Positions 1 through 7,878 of a stretch of DNA of 64,000 nucleotides are shown piece by piece. The notes under the pieces are model-generated. The model saw nothing but the letters and a program-made list of their open reading frames with translations, had not been told where the DNA came from and searched no databases. The position numbers and the translations under genes were made by a program. Each line of letters starts with the position of its first letter. The first letter of the stretch is position 1. This stretch comes from JANRLJ01 sp033762735 (GTDB lineage Bacteria; Chloroflexota; Anaerolineae; Aggregatilineales; Phototrophicaceae): the NCBI GenBank assembly GCA_033762735.1, contig JANRLJ010000174.1:22491-86490 (forward strand), written 5' to 3'.

Positions 1-243
1 ATCAGCCGAGCCGATGCGGATCCAATCCGCCAGCAGCGGCGGGTCAATCACCAACGGCTGAAAATCGTTGTTCCGCAGGTAGGTGAAGAGCAGGAACGCG
101 ATCACAAACGACAGGGAAGACGCGATAATGCCAATCAGGGCGGAGATCCGCTCCGGCAAACGCGCACCCCAGAAGAAGTTGATGAACGCGCCGATGGCCG
201 GGAACAGAATAATTAAGGGTGCCAGTTGCGCTAAACTTTGCAT
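1..243 (-). CDS. nuoL: NADH-quinone oxidoreductase subunit L, N-terminal fragment
   Basis: This is the first 81 residues of NuoL, the large antiporter-like proton-pumping subunit of complex I. The minus-strand reading frame opens with ATG at 243 (MQSLAQLAPLIILFPAIGAF) and stays open to the window edge, so the gene continues to the left. Two hydrophobic stretches (about residues 4-24 and 34-55) separated by a short GARLPER loop match the start of the NuoL family. It lies 74 bp downstream of nuoK, the usual K-L order. The identification rests on this N-terminal similarity plus position. The remaining roughly 500 residues cannot be seen. Confidence 0.9.
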   Translation of the reverse strand, partial: MQSLAQLAPLIILFPAIGAFINFFWGARLPERISALIGIIASSLSFVIAFLLFTYLRNNDFQPLVIDPPLLADWIRIGSAD

Positions 244-317
244 AAAAGCCTCTCAGTTGCGTCGTGCCGAGTTGTTGTTGCAAACGTGCTACGGCGCGTT
301 GCCCAAAGTACCGGGTT

Positions 318-620
318 TCAGCCTTCCATCAGGTGCAGTTCGTCGATGTTGATGCTCTGCTTGCTGCGGAAGATGGCGACAATCAGCGCCAGACCGACTG
401 CCACTTCCGCCGCCGCAACGGTAATGACGAAGAAGACGAACACATGCCCATCCACCCCGCCCCACTGCTTCGCGAAGGCGACCAGCGCCAGATTCGCGGC
501 GTTCAGCATCAGCTCGACCGACATAAAGACGAGGATGGCGTTGCGCTGGAGCAGCACACCCATCGCTCCCATTGTGAACAACACCATACTCAGAATAATG
601 AATGCTTCGGTTGGAACCAT
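318..620 (-). CDS. nuoK: NADH-quinone oxidoreductase subunit K
   Basis: A 100-residue, three-helix membrane subunit of complex I, exactly the family length. Glu36 (in FMSVELMLNAANL) and Glu72 (in VAAAEVAVGL) sit at the same numbers as the two conserved intramembrane glutamates that E. coli NuoK needs for proton translocation. The ATG at 620 is preceded by GGAGA about 6-7 bases upstream. It lies between nuoJ and nuoL and is probably translated from the same message. Confidence 0.96.
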   Translation of the reverse strand: MVPTEAFIILSMVLFTMGAMGVLLQRNAILVFMSVELMLNAANLALVAFAKQWGGVDGHVFVFFVITVAAAEVAVGLALIVAIFRSKQSINIDELHLMEG

Positions 621-643
621 GATGTCTCTCCATCACACAACCA

Positions 644-681
644 TAGGGGAAGGCATCGCTTTTTCGGCGCACCTTCCCCTA
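644..681. repeat. Intergenic palindromic repeat, nuoJ-nuoK gap
   Basis: The arms TAGGGGAAGG (644-653) and CCTTCCCCTA (672-681) are perfect complements around an 18-base loop. This is a member of the dispersed TAGGGG...CCCCTA palindrome family found between many genes in this window. Transcribed, it would form a hairpin between nuoJ and nuoK. Confidence 0.75.
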
Positions 682-703
682 CGATTGAAATCATCCACGC
701 TTG

Positions 704-1972
704 TTAGTCCCCGGCAGGTTCGGGCTGTTCCGGCTCTCTCAACTGCGGCAGTTCGGGCACATTGGTCACGTCCTGCCCGGTCTGGCTGGCGATCACGCTG
801 GTGAGCGGACGGCTGACCTTGCGGCGCAGCGGACGGCCCGGCTTGGGCTTGACCGTACCACGCTGTGTCAGGACGATTGCGCCAACCATCGCAGCCAGCA
901 GCAGCACCGCCACAATCTCGAACGGCAGCACATAATCGATGAACAGCAGCGCACCGACCGACGCCGGGCTGCCGAAGGTCGCCAGGGTTTCGCTCTGCGC
1001 CTCAATGCTGATCGGTCGAAAACCTTCGCCAACCCCAAGCGGCTCTGCACCCAGGATAATCAACTGGGCAAGGCCGGGGGTCAGTTCGTATTCACGCAGG
1101 GAGAAAAGCCTTTCCTCAGGGCGATCAGCGCGGACAAAGGCCCATTCCGGTTCGCGCTCACGGCTGATAAAGGCGGTTGACGCCTGACCGTAGGGGATAT
1201 TGGCAGCGTACACTTCCGGCTCAACACTGCTGAATTCCGGCAGTTGTTCGACCAGGGTAACGGCTTCGACGGCAGGATAGGCATTGAAGACGGTCACGCG
1301 GGTGCTGCGGGAGGGGGTGCCGCTCAGGTCTTCCTGAACCACACCCAGCAGCGGCAGGCGTTCCTCGCCATAGGCCACAACCGTCTGCGCGGTATCGTTC
1401 AGCAGAGTCACCGAGCCGACCGGAATCGCCAGCGCGGGATCATCGCCTGCAAAAGCGACCGAGATATCATAGTCACCCGGTTCCACCTGCAGGAACTCGC
1501 TGGCTTCGCCCAGGTCAACATCACTCGCCAGCAGCGCACCATCGGCGTAGATATCGACCGCTTCGGGGAAGCCCGCCGCCGCGTGTGCCACGCGCACATA
1601 AGGCCGGTCGCCTTCGGCATTCTGGGTATCAATATCGCCCGCGTTGAACGCAAAGAACGTAGCGAACACGAATGACAGCGCCAGCGCCAGCGTCACAGGC
1701 GTAATCCACTTGAATTCTCGTGCGCTGCCGCCGACATTTTCCGCCCCTAACAGCATGATAACGAACAGGAACAGCACCATAATCGCCCCGGCATAGACGG
1801 CAATCTGTACCATCGCCAGGAAGGGCGCGTCCAGCATCACATAAAGAAAGGCGACACAGATAAAGTTTCCAATCAAACAAAGGGCGCTGAGCACCGCGTT
1901 TTTACTCAGGAGCATTCCCGCTGCCGCAACAACGGCAAGGAAGGCTACGCCAGCAAACAACCAGATTTCCAT
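704..1972 (-). CDS. nuoJ: NADH-quinone oxidoreductase subunit J with inserted DUF4397-like domain
   Basis: A membrane subunit of complex I, but 422 residues long where NuoJ is normally about 170-200. Residues 1-110 hold four predicted helices with the NuoJ core (AIVY-like IAVYAGAIMVLFLFVIML at 57-74). Residues 343-369 hold the fifth helix with the conserved DYVLPFEIVAVLLLAAMVGA. Between helices 4 and 5, about residues 113-330 form a soluble insertion. Its first half (RPYVRVAHAAAGFPEAVDIY) resembles DUF4397, a beta-sandwich domain common in exported proteins. In E. coli topology the helix 4-5 loop is on the outer face, so the insert should be extracytoplasmic. A charged, Pro-rich tail of about 50 residues follows. 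The gene seems to have its own promoter. Family assignment is firm; the function of the insert is unknown. Confidence 0.93.
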   Translation of the reverse strand: MEIWLFAGVAFLAVVAAAGMLLSKNAVLSALCLIGNFICVAFLYVMLDAPFLAMVQIAVYAGAIMVLFLFVIMLLGAENVGGSAREFKWITPVTLALALSFVFATFFAFNAGDIDTQNAEGDRPYVRVAHAAAGFPEAVDIYADGALLASDVDLGEASEFLQVEPGDYDISVAFAGDDPALAIPVGSVTLLNDTAQTVVAYGEERLPLLGVVQEDLSGTPSRSTRVTVFNAYPAVEAVTLVEQLPEFSSVEPEVYAANIPYGQASTAFISREREPEWAFVRADRPEERLFSLREYELTPGLAQLIILGAEPLGVGEGFRPISIEAQSETLATFGSPASVGALLFIDYVLPFEIVAVLLLAAMVGAIVLTQRGTVKPKPGRPLRRKVSRPLTSVIASQTGQDVTNVPELPQLREPEQPEPAGD

Positions 1973-2015
1973 CGGATATGAATCCTGTTCAGGCGTTGGT
2001 GGTCAAACTTTGTGC

Positions 2016-2044
2016 AGTCTAACACAAACATGGGCAGACTTCAA
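2016..2044 (-). promoter_or_regulatory. Candidate sigma-70 promoter for nuoJKL
   Basis: Read on the minus strand: -35 TTGAAG (2044-2039), a 17-base spacer, -10 TAGACT (2021-2016), then the nuoJ ATG at 1972. Each hexamer matches four of six consensus bases. It follows directly after a terminator-like hairpin, which supports a separate transcript for nuoJ onward. Confidence 0.5.
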
Positions 2045-2074
2045 ACGTTTTGAGAACAACTTGCGCCTTCGGAC

Positions 2075-2103
2075 AAAAACAGAGGGCGCTGTTGTGCGCC
2101 CCC
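2075..2103 (-). terminator. Terminator-like hairpin between nuoI and nuoJ
   Basis: On the minus strand GGGCGC (2101-2096), loop ACAACA, GCGCCC (2089-2084) is followed by TCTG and five T residues (2079-2075). The short GC stem with a T-tract looks like a weak intrinsic terminator or attenuator inside the complex I operon. Confidence 0.5.
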
Positions 2104-2137
2104 TGCGACTTCTCAAATACAGCGGTGGTTTCCTGCC

Positions 2138-2632
2138 CTACTTGGCGTTGGGCATATCCGGAATGGCGCGGCTGTACTGGCCTTCCGCCACCTTCTGCGG
2201 GGTATCCTGTCCGCCCGCCGGAACCGGGTCGATCAGCATGTCTTTGGTGAAAATCGAGTCGCGGCGGTCGGTGAAGCTCAACTGATGCTCATGCCCCAGT
2301 TCAATCGCCTGCGTCGGGCAGGCATCTTCACAATAGCCGCAGAAAATGCAGCGCAGCATATTGATCTCGTAAGTCTTGGCGTAGCGTTCGCCGGGGCTGT
2401 AGCGCTGCTCGTCGGTATTCTCCGCCGCTTCCACCCAGATCGCATCCGCCGGACAGGCCGCCGCACACAGCGCACAACCGATGCACTTCTCCATCCCATT
2501 GTCATAGCGGCGCAGATGATGCCGCCCCTTATAGCGTTCCTGGAAAGGACGCACCTGCTCGGGGTATTGCAGCGTGATCTTCTCTTCCAGAACGTGCTTG
2601 AATGTCGTCGCAAAACCCTTGATGACGTTCAT
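2138..2632 (-). CDS. nuoI: NADH-quinone oxidoreductase subunit I
   Basis: A 164-residue peripheral-arm subunit with two 4Fe-4S clusters (N6a/N6b) that pass electrons toward NuoB. The two ferredoxin motifs are C50-x2-C53-x2-C56-x3-C60-P and C95-x2-C98-x2-C101-x3-C105-P. Length and motif spacing are normal. The start MNVIKGF at 2632 has only a purine-rich GAGAGAG upstream as ribosome binding site. It lies between nuoH and nuoJ in standard order, but is separated from nuoJ by 165 bp containing a hairpin and promoter. Confidence 0.96.
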   Translation of the reverse strand: MNVIKGFATTFKHVLEEKITLQYPEQVRPFQERYKGRHHLRRYDNGMEKCIGCALCAAACPADAIWVEAAENTDEQRYSPGERYAKTYEINMLRCIFCGYCEDACPTQAIELGHEHQLSFTDRRDSIFTKDMLIDPVPAGGQDTPQKVAEGQYSRAIPDMPNAK

Positions 2633-2703
2633 TGTTGATTTTTCTCTCTCTCAATCCTGATCGTGGGGAATATCTTCTTTTCCCACGCAATTTGTTGTTT
2701 ATG

Positions 2704-2731
2704 TAGGGCAAGGAATGCCTCGCCCGCCCTA
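2704..2731. repeat. Intergenic palindromic repeat, nuoH-nuoI gap
   Basis: TAGGGC (2704-2709) and GCCCTA (2726-2731) flank AAGGAATGCCTCGCCC. It is a degenerate member of the TAGGGGCGAGGC...GCCTCGCCCCTA family. The right arm supplies the TAG stop of nuoH, so the repeat abuts the gene exactly. Confidence 0.55.
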
Positions 2732-4288
2732 ATCCCCGCCCGTCTTGGTGAGCGCGGTTTCGTCCTTGTTTTCTTCCACCGGAACACCGCCCAAACGGGC
2801 GACATATTCCAGGAAGCCAATCGCCACCCGCAGGACAGCTTTCAGCGCGCCGACCGTCACATCCCACAGCACAAACGGAATCGCCAGCAGACCGCCTATT
2901 ACTTGCAGAATGATATGGCCGAGACCGTAAGCCTCACCCGTAATCACGGGGTCGGTTTCGAGATCATCGTCCGCATCTTCTTCGGTATTGGCTCTGCCAC
3001 CGAGGAAGACAAACCCACCTGCCAGCACGATCACGAACATGATTGCCGAGGCGATGATGTAGGCCGTCGTGCCCAGTTCTTCACCGACGACCACCGCAAC
3101 CGCCGTCCAGACCACCGCGATCAGCGACAGCGGCAGCAGGACTTTCCAGCCCAGCGCCATCAGGCGGTCGTAGCGGATGCGGGGCAGCGTGGCGCGAATC
3201 CAGATGAAGCCGATCAGGAACAGGATGACCTTGCCAATCGTAACCAACAGCCCCAGAATCGGGACACTATCCACCAGCCCGAACCCGTCCTGATAGCCAC
3301 CGAAGAACGTAGACACCGCGATCAGGCTGACGGCGATCATCCCCAGATATTCAGCCATCATAAACAGCGCGAACTTCATGCCGCTGTATTCGGTCATATA
3401 CCCGGCAGTGAGTTCCTGCTCGGCTTCCGGCAGATCGAAGGGTGCGCGATTGGTTTCCGCAATGAGCGCAATCACCAGAATGACCGCGGCCAATGGGTTC
3501 TGGAAGAACAGCCAGTTGGTGAAGAAGCCGCTCTGGTGTTCCACAATGTCGAACAGGCTCATGCTGCCCACAATCATAATCGGGACAGCCAGCGAGATAC
3601 CCATCGTGAGTTCGTAGCTGATCATCTGTGCAGAGGCACGCAGGCCGCCGAGCATGGCGTACTTGTTGTTGCTCGCCCAGCCCGCCAGCGCCACGCCGTA
3701 GGTGCCGATGCTGGTGATCGCCAGCAGCCACAGCACCCCGACGTTGAGATCGGCCAGTTGCAGCGGGACGCGATACCAGTTGCCATCAAACCAGGGAATG
3801 TTGATGGGCGGTCCCAGTGGAATGACCGCCAGCACGATCAGCGTGGGCGCGGCCTTGAGGATGGGCGCGATCAGGTAGACCGGCTTGTTGGCCCCGGCGG
3901 GCATGATGTCTTCCTTGAAGATCAGCTTCAAGCCGTCCGCCGCAGGCTGCAAAAAGCCGCCCAGCCCGACGCGGTTCGGCCCCACGCGCTGCTGGAACCA
4001 CGCAATGAACTTCCGCTCCAGCAGAGTGGTATACGCGAACCCGGTCACGACTACGAACAGCACCAGTGCCGAATAGATAATCGGATGCCAGAAGCGGCAG
4101 CCCTCTGAGTCAGCACATTCGATCACTTCGTTGGTGCGGCTGCTCGGTTCAAAGATGAAGGTGAGGATATTGTCGATGTTGCTGACAACCGTAAACAGCA
4201 CCAGACCGGTCACGGCCAGCACAATCAGCACCAGGATGATAAACAATGGCATCGGGATAATCCCGAACACTCTACGACTTGTCGCCAT
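2729..4288 (-). CDS. nuoH: NADH-quinone oxidoreductase subunit H, extended
   Basis: The quinone-chamber membrane subunit of complex I. The NuoH hallmark LLERKFIAWFQQRVGPNRVG is near residues 88-107, and the loop with conserved acidic residues (AETNRAPFDLPEAEQEL) is near 278-294. At 519 residues it is longer than the usual 320-400. There is an extra hydrophobic segment at about 13-35, and about 110 residues follow the normal C-terminal helix. That tail contains one or two more hydrophobic stretches, an acidic linker (TEEDADDDLETD) and a charged end. The gene sits between nuoG and nuoI. The family call is certain; the extensions may be lineage-specific. Confidence 0.95.
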   Translation of the reverse strand: MATSRRVFGIIPMPLFIILVLIVLAVTGLVLFTVVSNIDNILTFIFEPSSRTNEVIECADSEGCRFWHPIIYSALVLFVVVTGFAYTTLLERKFIAWFQQRVGPNRVGLGGFLQPAADGLKLIFKEDIMPAGANKPVYLIAPILKAAPTLIVLAVIPLGPPINIPWFDGNWYRVPLQLADLNVGVLWLLAITSIGTYGVALAGWASNNKYAMLGGLRASAQMISYELTMGISLAVPIMIVGSMSLFDIVEHQSGFFTNWLFFQNPLAAVILVIALIAETNRAPFDLPEAEQELTAGYMTEYSGMKFALFMMAEYLGMIAVSLIAVSTFFGGYQDGFGLVDSVPILGLLVTIGKVILFLIGFIWIRATLPRIRYDRLMALGWKVLLPLSLIAVVWTAVAVVVGEELGTTAYIIASAIMFVIVLAGGFVFLGGRANTEEDADDDLETDPVITGEAYGLGHIILQVIGGLLAIPFVLWDVTVGALKAVLRVAIGFLEYVARLGGVPVEENKDETALTKTGGD

Positions 4289-4307
4289 AAGATGCCCTCA
4301 AAATCTC

Positions 4308-4331
4308 AGGGGCAGGAACAACCCCGCCCCT
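4308..4331. repeat. Intergenic palindromic repeat, nuoG-nuoH gap
   Basis: AGGGGC (4308-4313) and GCCCCT (4326-4331) flank a short spacer between nuoG and nuoH. This is a weak member of the dispersed palindrome family. Confidence 0.45.
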
Positions 4332-4345
4332 CGTCGATACACGAT

Positions 4346-6832
4346 CTAATTCACTTTGCTGATGGTGCCTGCCATCGGCGTCAGCGGGGTGGCTTCTTTG
4401 GTCAGATGGCGCGGGAGCACCGCCGCCCCTTCCGGGGCACCACCGTTGACATGAGCACGGACGCGCACGCGGGTGTGATCCTGCACAGCGACCTCGACCA
4501 CATCACCGTTGGTAATGCCCATCCGCGCCGCATCTGCGCTGTTGATCTCAACATAGGGCAGCAGAATGCGCGGGTGCATCAGGGCGCTCGGCTCAAAGAT
4601 GTTCTCGCGGTTATACAGGCGCACCGCCGGGACGATCAGCATTTCGCCGCTGCTGGCTTTCGGCGCTTCCGGCAGCGCAAGAGTGCTGGTGGCAACGGCT
4701 TCGCCCTGGTCGGCAGCGGACGGAATTTGCACCCCCAGGCCGCCCTTGTTCTGATAGGCCGTGCCGCCGTAGTACAGGTCAGCACCGCCTACATCCGGGA
4801 ACTGCCGCTCGACTTTGGAAAGTTCCTTATAGGTGCAGCCCGCGAAGGCCGGAACGTTCTGCGTGATTTCCTGCATCACCGACGCCGCCGACAGTTTGGC
4901 GCGGCCATGACCGAGTTTTTCGGTAATCCGGCTGAGAACCTGCCACGCGGGCAGCGCCTCGCCCATCGGCCCCTGCGCAGTGTAGAAGCGCTGGACGCGC
5001 CGTTCGCCGTTGGTATATGTGCCGTCGCGTTCGGCAAAGCTCTGGATGGGCAGCATGAAGGCCGCCTTTGCCGCCGTGTCATCCGGGAACAGGCTGAACG
5101 CGATAATCGTCTCCACCTGAGACAGCCACGCTGCCGCAGTGGGATCGTCTTTCAGAATGTCGGCCTGCGCCACAATCAGCACCTTCGGCGGATTCTCGAT
5201 GATGGCGCGGGTGTTTTCGGGCGTGAAGCCCATATAGAACTGCCCCATGCCATTCGGGCCAGGGAAGGCGGAAAGCAGACCATTGTTGGCCTTGCCCACA
5301 TGCCCGCTTTCGATCAGGAAATTGGCCGCCGCCTGCATCAGCGCACGGCTACCATCGAGCGTCAGCCCTTCCGCGCCGGTCACGATGATCAGATTGGTGG
5401 CGTTCGCCAGTTGATCCGCGATTTCCGGCGCATTGGTGCGGAGGTTCATCATGAACCCTGCGGCCTGACCGTAATCATAGCGGGCGGTTGCAGTAGCGAA
5501 ATCGTCCATACGGGTGTGGCGGGCATTGGCAACCACGACGTAAGCGCCGCGGTCGTGTGCCTGCTTCAGGCGCAGACGCCACATCGGGACTTCTTCTTCC
5601 AGGTCGCTGGCGATAATCAGGACGGCGTCGCCCTTGCCGAGCGTGCCGAGATTTGTCCCCTTGCCCACGCCCACCTGCGCCACAAGATCAGCGCCCGCGT
5701 GGGTGTGCGGCCATGCGCCGAGCGTATTGCCGCCCAGCCCGGTCACAAGCTGCCGCAGCGTCCACAGGTCTTCGTTGCTCATACCGCTGCCCGCAATGGC
5801 CGCGATGCTGCTGCCCGCGTTCCACAGGACAGAGGCGATTTTGTCGTAGACTTCATTCCACGAAGCCGCCGCCCACGTCCCAGCGGAAGTCCGCTGCATC
5901 GGGCGCATCAGGCGGTTGTCGCTGCGGGTGAAGTGATGGCCGAAGCGCACCTTGTCCGAAATCCAGATTTCGTTGACGAACTCGTTCTGGCGGGGCATCA
6001 CACGCTTAATCATCGCCCGCCCGCCGAAGTCCCTGTCGAGGCGGACGCTCAGGCTGATGTTGGAACCTGCCGCATCGAACGGGTCAATGCTCGGCACTTC
6101 CGACAATTCCCAGGGACGCGCACCAAAGCGGAAATCCGCCGTCGTCAGCGCACCAACCGGGCAGATGTCGGTCGTATTGCCGGAGAAATACGTGTCAAAG
6201 CCGGGGTCGCTGTTGGTGATGATCTGCAGGCGGCGGCCACGTTCGTGGAAGGCCAGCACATCATCGCCCACGATTTCATCCTGGAAGCGAATGCAGCGCG
6301 CACACTGGATGCAGCGTTCTTCGTCCAGGTAAATCAGGTCGCCCAGCGGAACATGCTTATCAAGGTGCTGCTTATCCTCGAATGCCATGCGGCTGGTGCC
6401 GGGACCGTGTTCCATCGTGAGGTTTTGCAGCGGGCATTCCCCGCCCTTGTCGCAGATCGGGCAGTCCAGCGGGTGGCTGGTCAGCAGGAATTCCACCACG
6501 TTGCGGCGGGCATCCTCCACCGGTTTCGTCCCGGTGCGGATCACCAGGCCATCGCTGACCTTCTGCGTGCAGGCGGTTTGCAGCTTGGGCATCCAGCGCA
6601 CTTTGGGGTTGCCGTTCTCGTCAACCACCACCTGGCCGGTCGCGCGGTCTTTTTCGATGGTGCCCATTTCCACCAGGCACATGCGGCACATGCCGACAGG
6701 TTCCATTTTGGGGTGATAGCAGAAGACGGGGATGTCATTGTCCGCATACCACTTGGCAACATCGACCAGATTCGTCCCTGCCGGGACTTCAAATGCACGA
6801 TCATCAATGATGATTCTTACGGTATTGGTCAT
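4346..6832 (-). CDS. nuoG: NADH-quinone oxidoreductase subunit G
   Basis: The largest peripheral subunit of complex I, carrying the electron-wire clusters N1b, N5 and N4 and a molybdopterin-oxidoreductase-like body. Numbering from a frame start at 6844, the 2Fe-2S ligands are Cys42, Cys53, Cys56 and Cys92; His124-x3-Cys128-x2-Cys131-x5-Cys137 follows the family N5 pattern; and Cys178, 181, 184 and 228 bind a further cluster. The C-terminal half matches the molybdopterin-binding fold (LMHPRILLPYVEINSADAAR). I chose ATG at 6832 (MTNTVRI, 828 residues) because GGAG lies about six bases upstream; the frame also extends to GTG at 6844. The gene follows two non-Nuo genes and precedes nuoH. Confidence 0.96.
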   Translation of the reverse strand: MTNTVRIIIDDRAFEVPAGTNLVDVAKWYADNDIPVFCYHPKMEPVGMCRMCLVEMGTIEKDRATGQVVVDENGNPKVRWMPKLQTACTQKVSDGLVIRTGTKPVEDARRNVVEFLLTSHPLDCPICDKGGECPLQNLTMEHGPGTSRMAFEDKQHLDKHVPLGDLIYLDEERCIQCARCIRFQDEIVGDDVLAFHERGRRLQIITNSDPGFDTYFSGNTTDICPVGALTTADFRFGARPWELSEVPSIDPFDAAGSNISLSVRLDRDFGGRAMIKRVMPRQNEFVNEIWISDKVRFGHHFTRSDNRLMRPMQRTSAGTWAAASWNEVYDKIASVLWNAGSSIAAIAGSGMSNEDLWTLRQLVTGLGGNTLGAWPHTHAGADLVAQVGVGKGTNLGTLGKGDAVLIIASDLEEEVPMWRLRLKQAHDRGAYVVVANARHTRMDDFATATARYDYGQAAGFMMNLRTNAPEIADQLANATNLIIVTGAEGLTLDGSRALMQAAANFLIESGHVGKANNGLLSAFPGPNGMGQFYMGFTPENTRAIIENPPKVLIVAQADILKDDPTAAAWLSQVETIIAFSLFPDDTAAKAAFMLPIQSFAERDGTYTNGERRVQRFYTAQGPMGEALPAWQVLSRITEKLGHGRAKLSAASVMQEITQNVPAFAGCTYKELSKVERQFPDVGGADLYYGGTAYQNKGGLGVQIPSAADQGEAVATSTLALPEAPKASSGEMLIVPAVRLYNRENIFEPSALMHPRILLPYVEINSADAARMGITNGDVVEVAVQDHTRVRVRAHVNGGAPEGAAVLPRHLTKEATPLTPMAGTISKVN

Positions 6833-6871
6833 TTTGATCTCCACAATGCGGCTATTGCGTGTTCTACACGG

Positions 6872-7345
6872 CTAATTTGAGCCAGCACCGTCTGCTTCTA
6901 ACAAACTATAGTCGGCTACGCGCCACTCACCATCTTCACGCCGCAGTTGCAACCGCACACTGTGCTGAACGCCGCTGGTCGTCGTGAGGTTTCCACCCAG
7001 CTCCGCCACACTGTTGATGATCTGCCGGAAATTGACCGACCAGATCACTGGCATCGCGTCCGCCTCGGTAATCAGCGTTCTCAACCCGGTCGGGCTGTCT
7101 ACCCGTTCCTGAAAGTCGCCCGTCAGTAAACGGTATGCGCCAGGGTAATCCTCTGCCCGAAGTGCGCTTAAAAAGGTGCTTCCGGCTTCGGTAATCGGCT
7201 GCGTGAAGATGAACACACTGCCAAAAAAGGCAACGAACACTCCACCCAGCAGCAGCGCGATCATCAGGAGCACAATGATACCACGTCTGCGCAGCTCTGC
7301 ACTCACTTTTCGCGAAAACTGGGCGCTATCCGCAGGTTGGGTCAT
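6872..7345 (-). CDS. Hypothetical membrane-anchored protein in the nuo operon
   Basis: A 157-residue protein starting at ATG 7345 (MTQPADSAQF), eight bases after the stop of the upstream TPR-like gene, so the two are probably co-translated. A basic cytoplasmic head (about 1-20) is followed by one transmembrane helix (RGIIVLLMIALLLGGVFVAF, about 23-42). About 110 soluble residues then contain a region resembling small NTF2-like or DUF4878-type folds (FLSALRAEDYPGAYRLLTGDF ... WRVADYSLLE). That fold resemblance is an inference from the pattern of secondary structure, and I do not recognise the family. The position between nuoF and nuoG suggests a role in complex I assembly or stability, or simple hitch-hiking. 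Confidence 0.7.
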   Translation of the reverse strand: MTQPADSAQFSRKVSAELRRRGIIVLLMIALLLGGVFVAFFGSVFIFTQPITEAGSTFLSALRAEDYPGAYRLLTGDFQERVDSPTGLRTLITEADAMPVIWSVNFRQIINSVAELGGNLTTTSGVQHSVRLQLRREDGEWRVADYSLLEADGAGSN

Positions 7346-7353
7346 GGCTTGAC

Positions 7354-7806
7354 TTACGACCGCTGCTGACGCTGCCAGCCGCGCTGCGCTCGCTGAAAAC
7401 CCTGCCAGGCGCGATCCTGCAAAATCTGCGCGATCACGCCCCAATCGCCTTCATCAATCTGCTTCTCAGTCAGCGCCAGCGCCTGCTGGAACTCCGCCAG
7501 CGCCTGCTCGTATGCCCTGACCTTCAAAAACAGTTCGCCCCGCAGGATATGGTGCGTGGCCTTGGAAGGCGCGTCATCCTCAGGGCGCTGCTCAATCGCT
7601 TCCTCAAGTTCCCGCAAGCGGCTTTCGGCCTGCTGCAAAAGGTCCTGGCGGGAAGGCCATAAGCGGCGGCGGAGATACTGACCGAAGGTTTCCCGAACAG
7701 GCGGCGCTGCTGCTGCCACCTCATCATCACCCGGCACCGACGCCTCACTGTGGATATCGTCGGTTGTCTCGACTGAGTCAGTAACCCCGGTAAATTCTTC
7801 CGTCAT
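7354..7806 (-). CDS. Hypothetical TPR-like protein in the nuo operon
   Basis: A 150-residue soluble protein with an acidic, Thr/Glu-rich N-terminal tail (about 1-38). An alpha-helical region follows: residues 55-75 look like a coiled coil (RQDLLQQAESRLRELEEAIE), and about 85-120 resemble a TPR unit (HHILRGELFLKVRAYEQALA). It has no signal peptide or membrane helix, so it is probably a cytoplasmic scaffold or partner. It lies downstream of nuoF and directly upstream of the membrane-anchored 157-residue protein. The family is not recognised and TPR membership is tentative. Confidence 0.7.
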   Translation of the reverse strand: MTEEFTGVTDSVETTDDIHSEASVPGDDEVAAAAPPVRETFGQYLRRRLWPSRQDLLQQAESRLRELEEAIEQRPEDDAPSKATHHILRGELFLKVRAYEQALAEFQQALALTEKQIDEGDWGVIAQILQDRAWQGFQRAQRGWQRQQRS

Positions 7807-7843
7807 GCCGCTTCCTTGTGTGCTTTACCATCATGTTTCGGAT

Positions 7844-7868
7844 AGGGGCGGCCCGGCAAGCCGCCCCT
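7844..7868. repeat. Intergenic palindromic repeat, nuoF downstream
   Basis: AGGGGCGGC (7844-7852), loop CCGGCAA, GCCGCCCCT (7860-7868): a perfect nine-base-pair stem between nuoF and the TPR-like gene, belonging to the dispersed palindrome family. Confidence 0.75.
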
Positions 7869-7878
7869 CCATGCGCCC

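Noticed and set aside
2663..4108. A plus-strand open frame of 481 codons across nuoH
   Set aside because: Antisense shadow of nuoH; the His/Gln/Arg-rich, Lys-poor translation is typical of reversed coding DNA.
4292..6880. A plus-strand open frame of about 860 codons across nuoG
   Set aside because: It lies fully antisense to nuoG, has no known-domain match and its length comes from the GC-skewed codon positions of the real gene.
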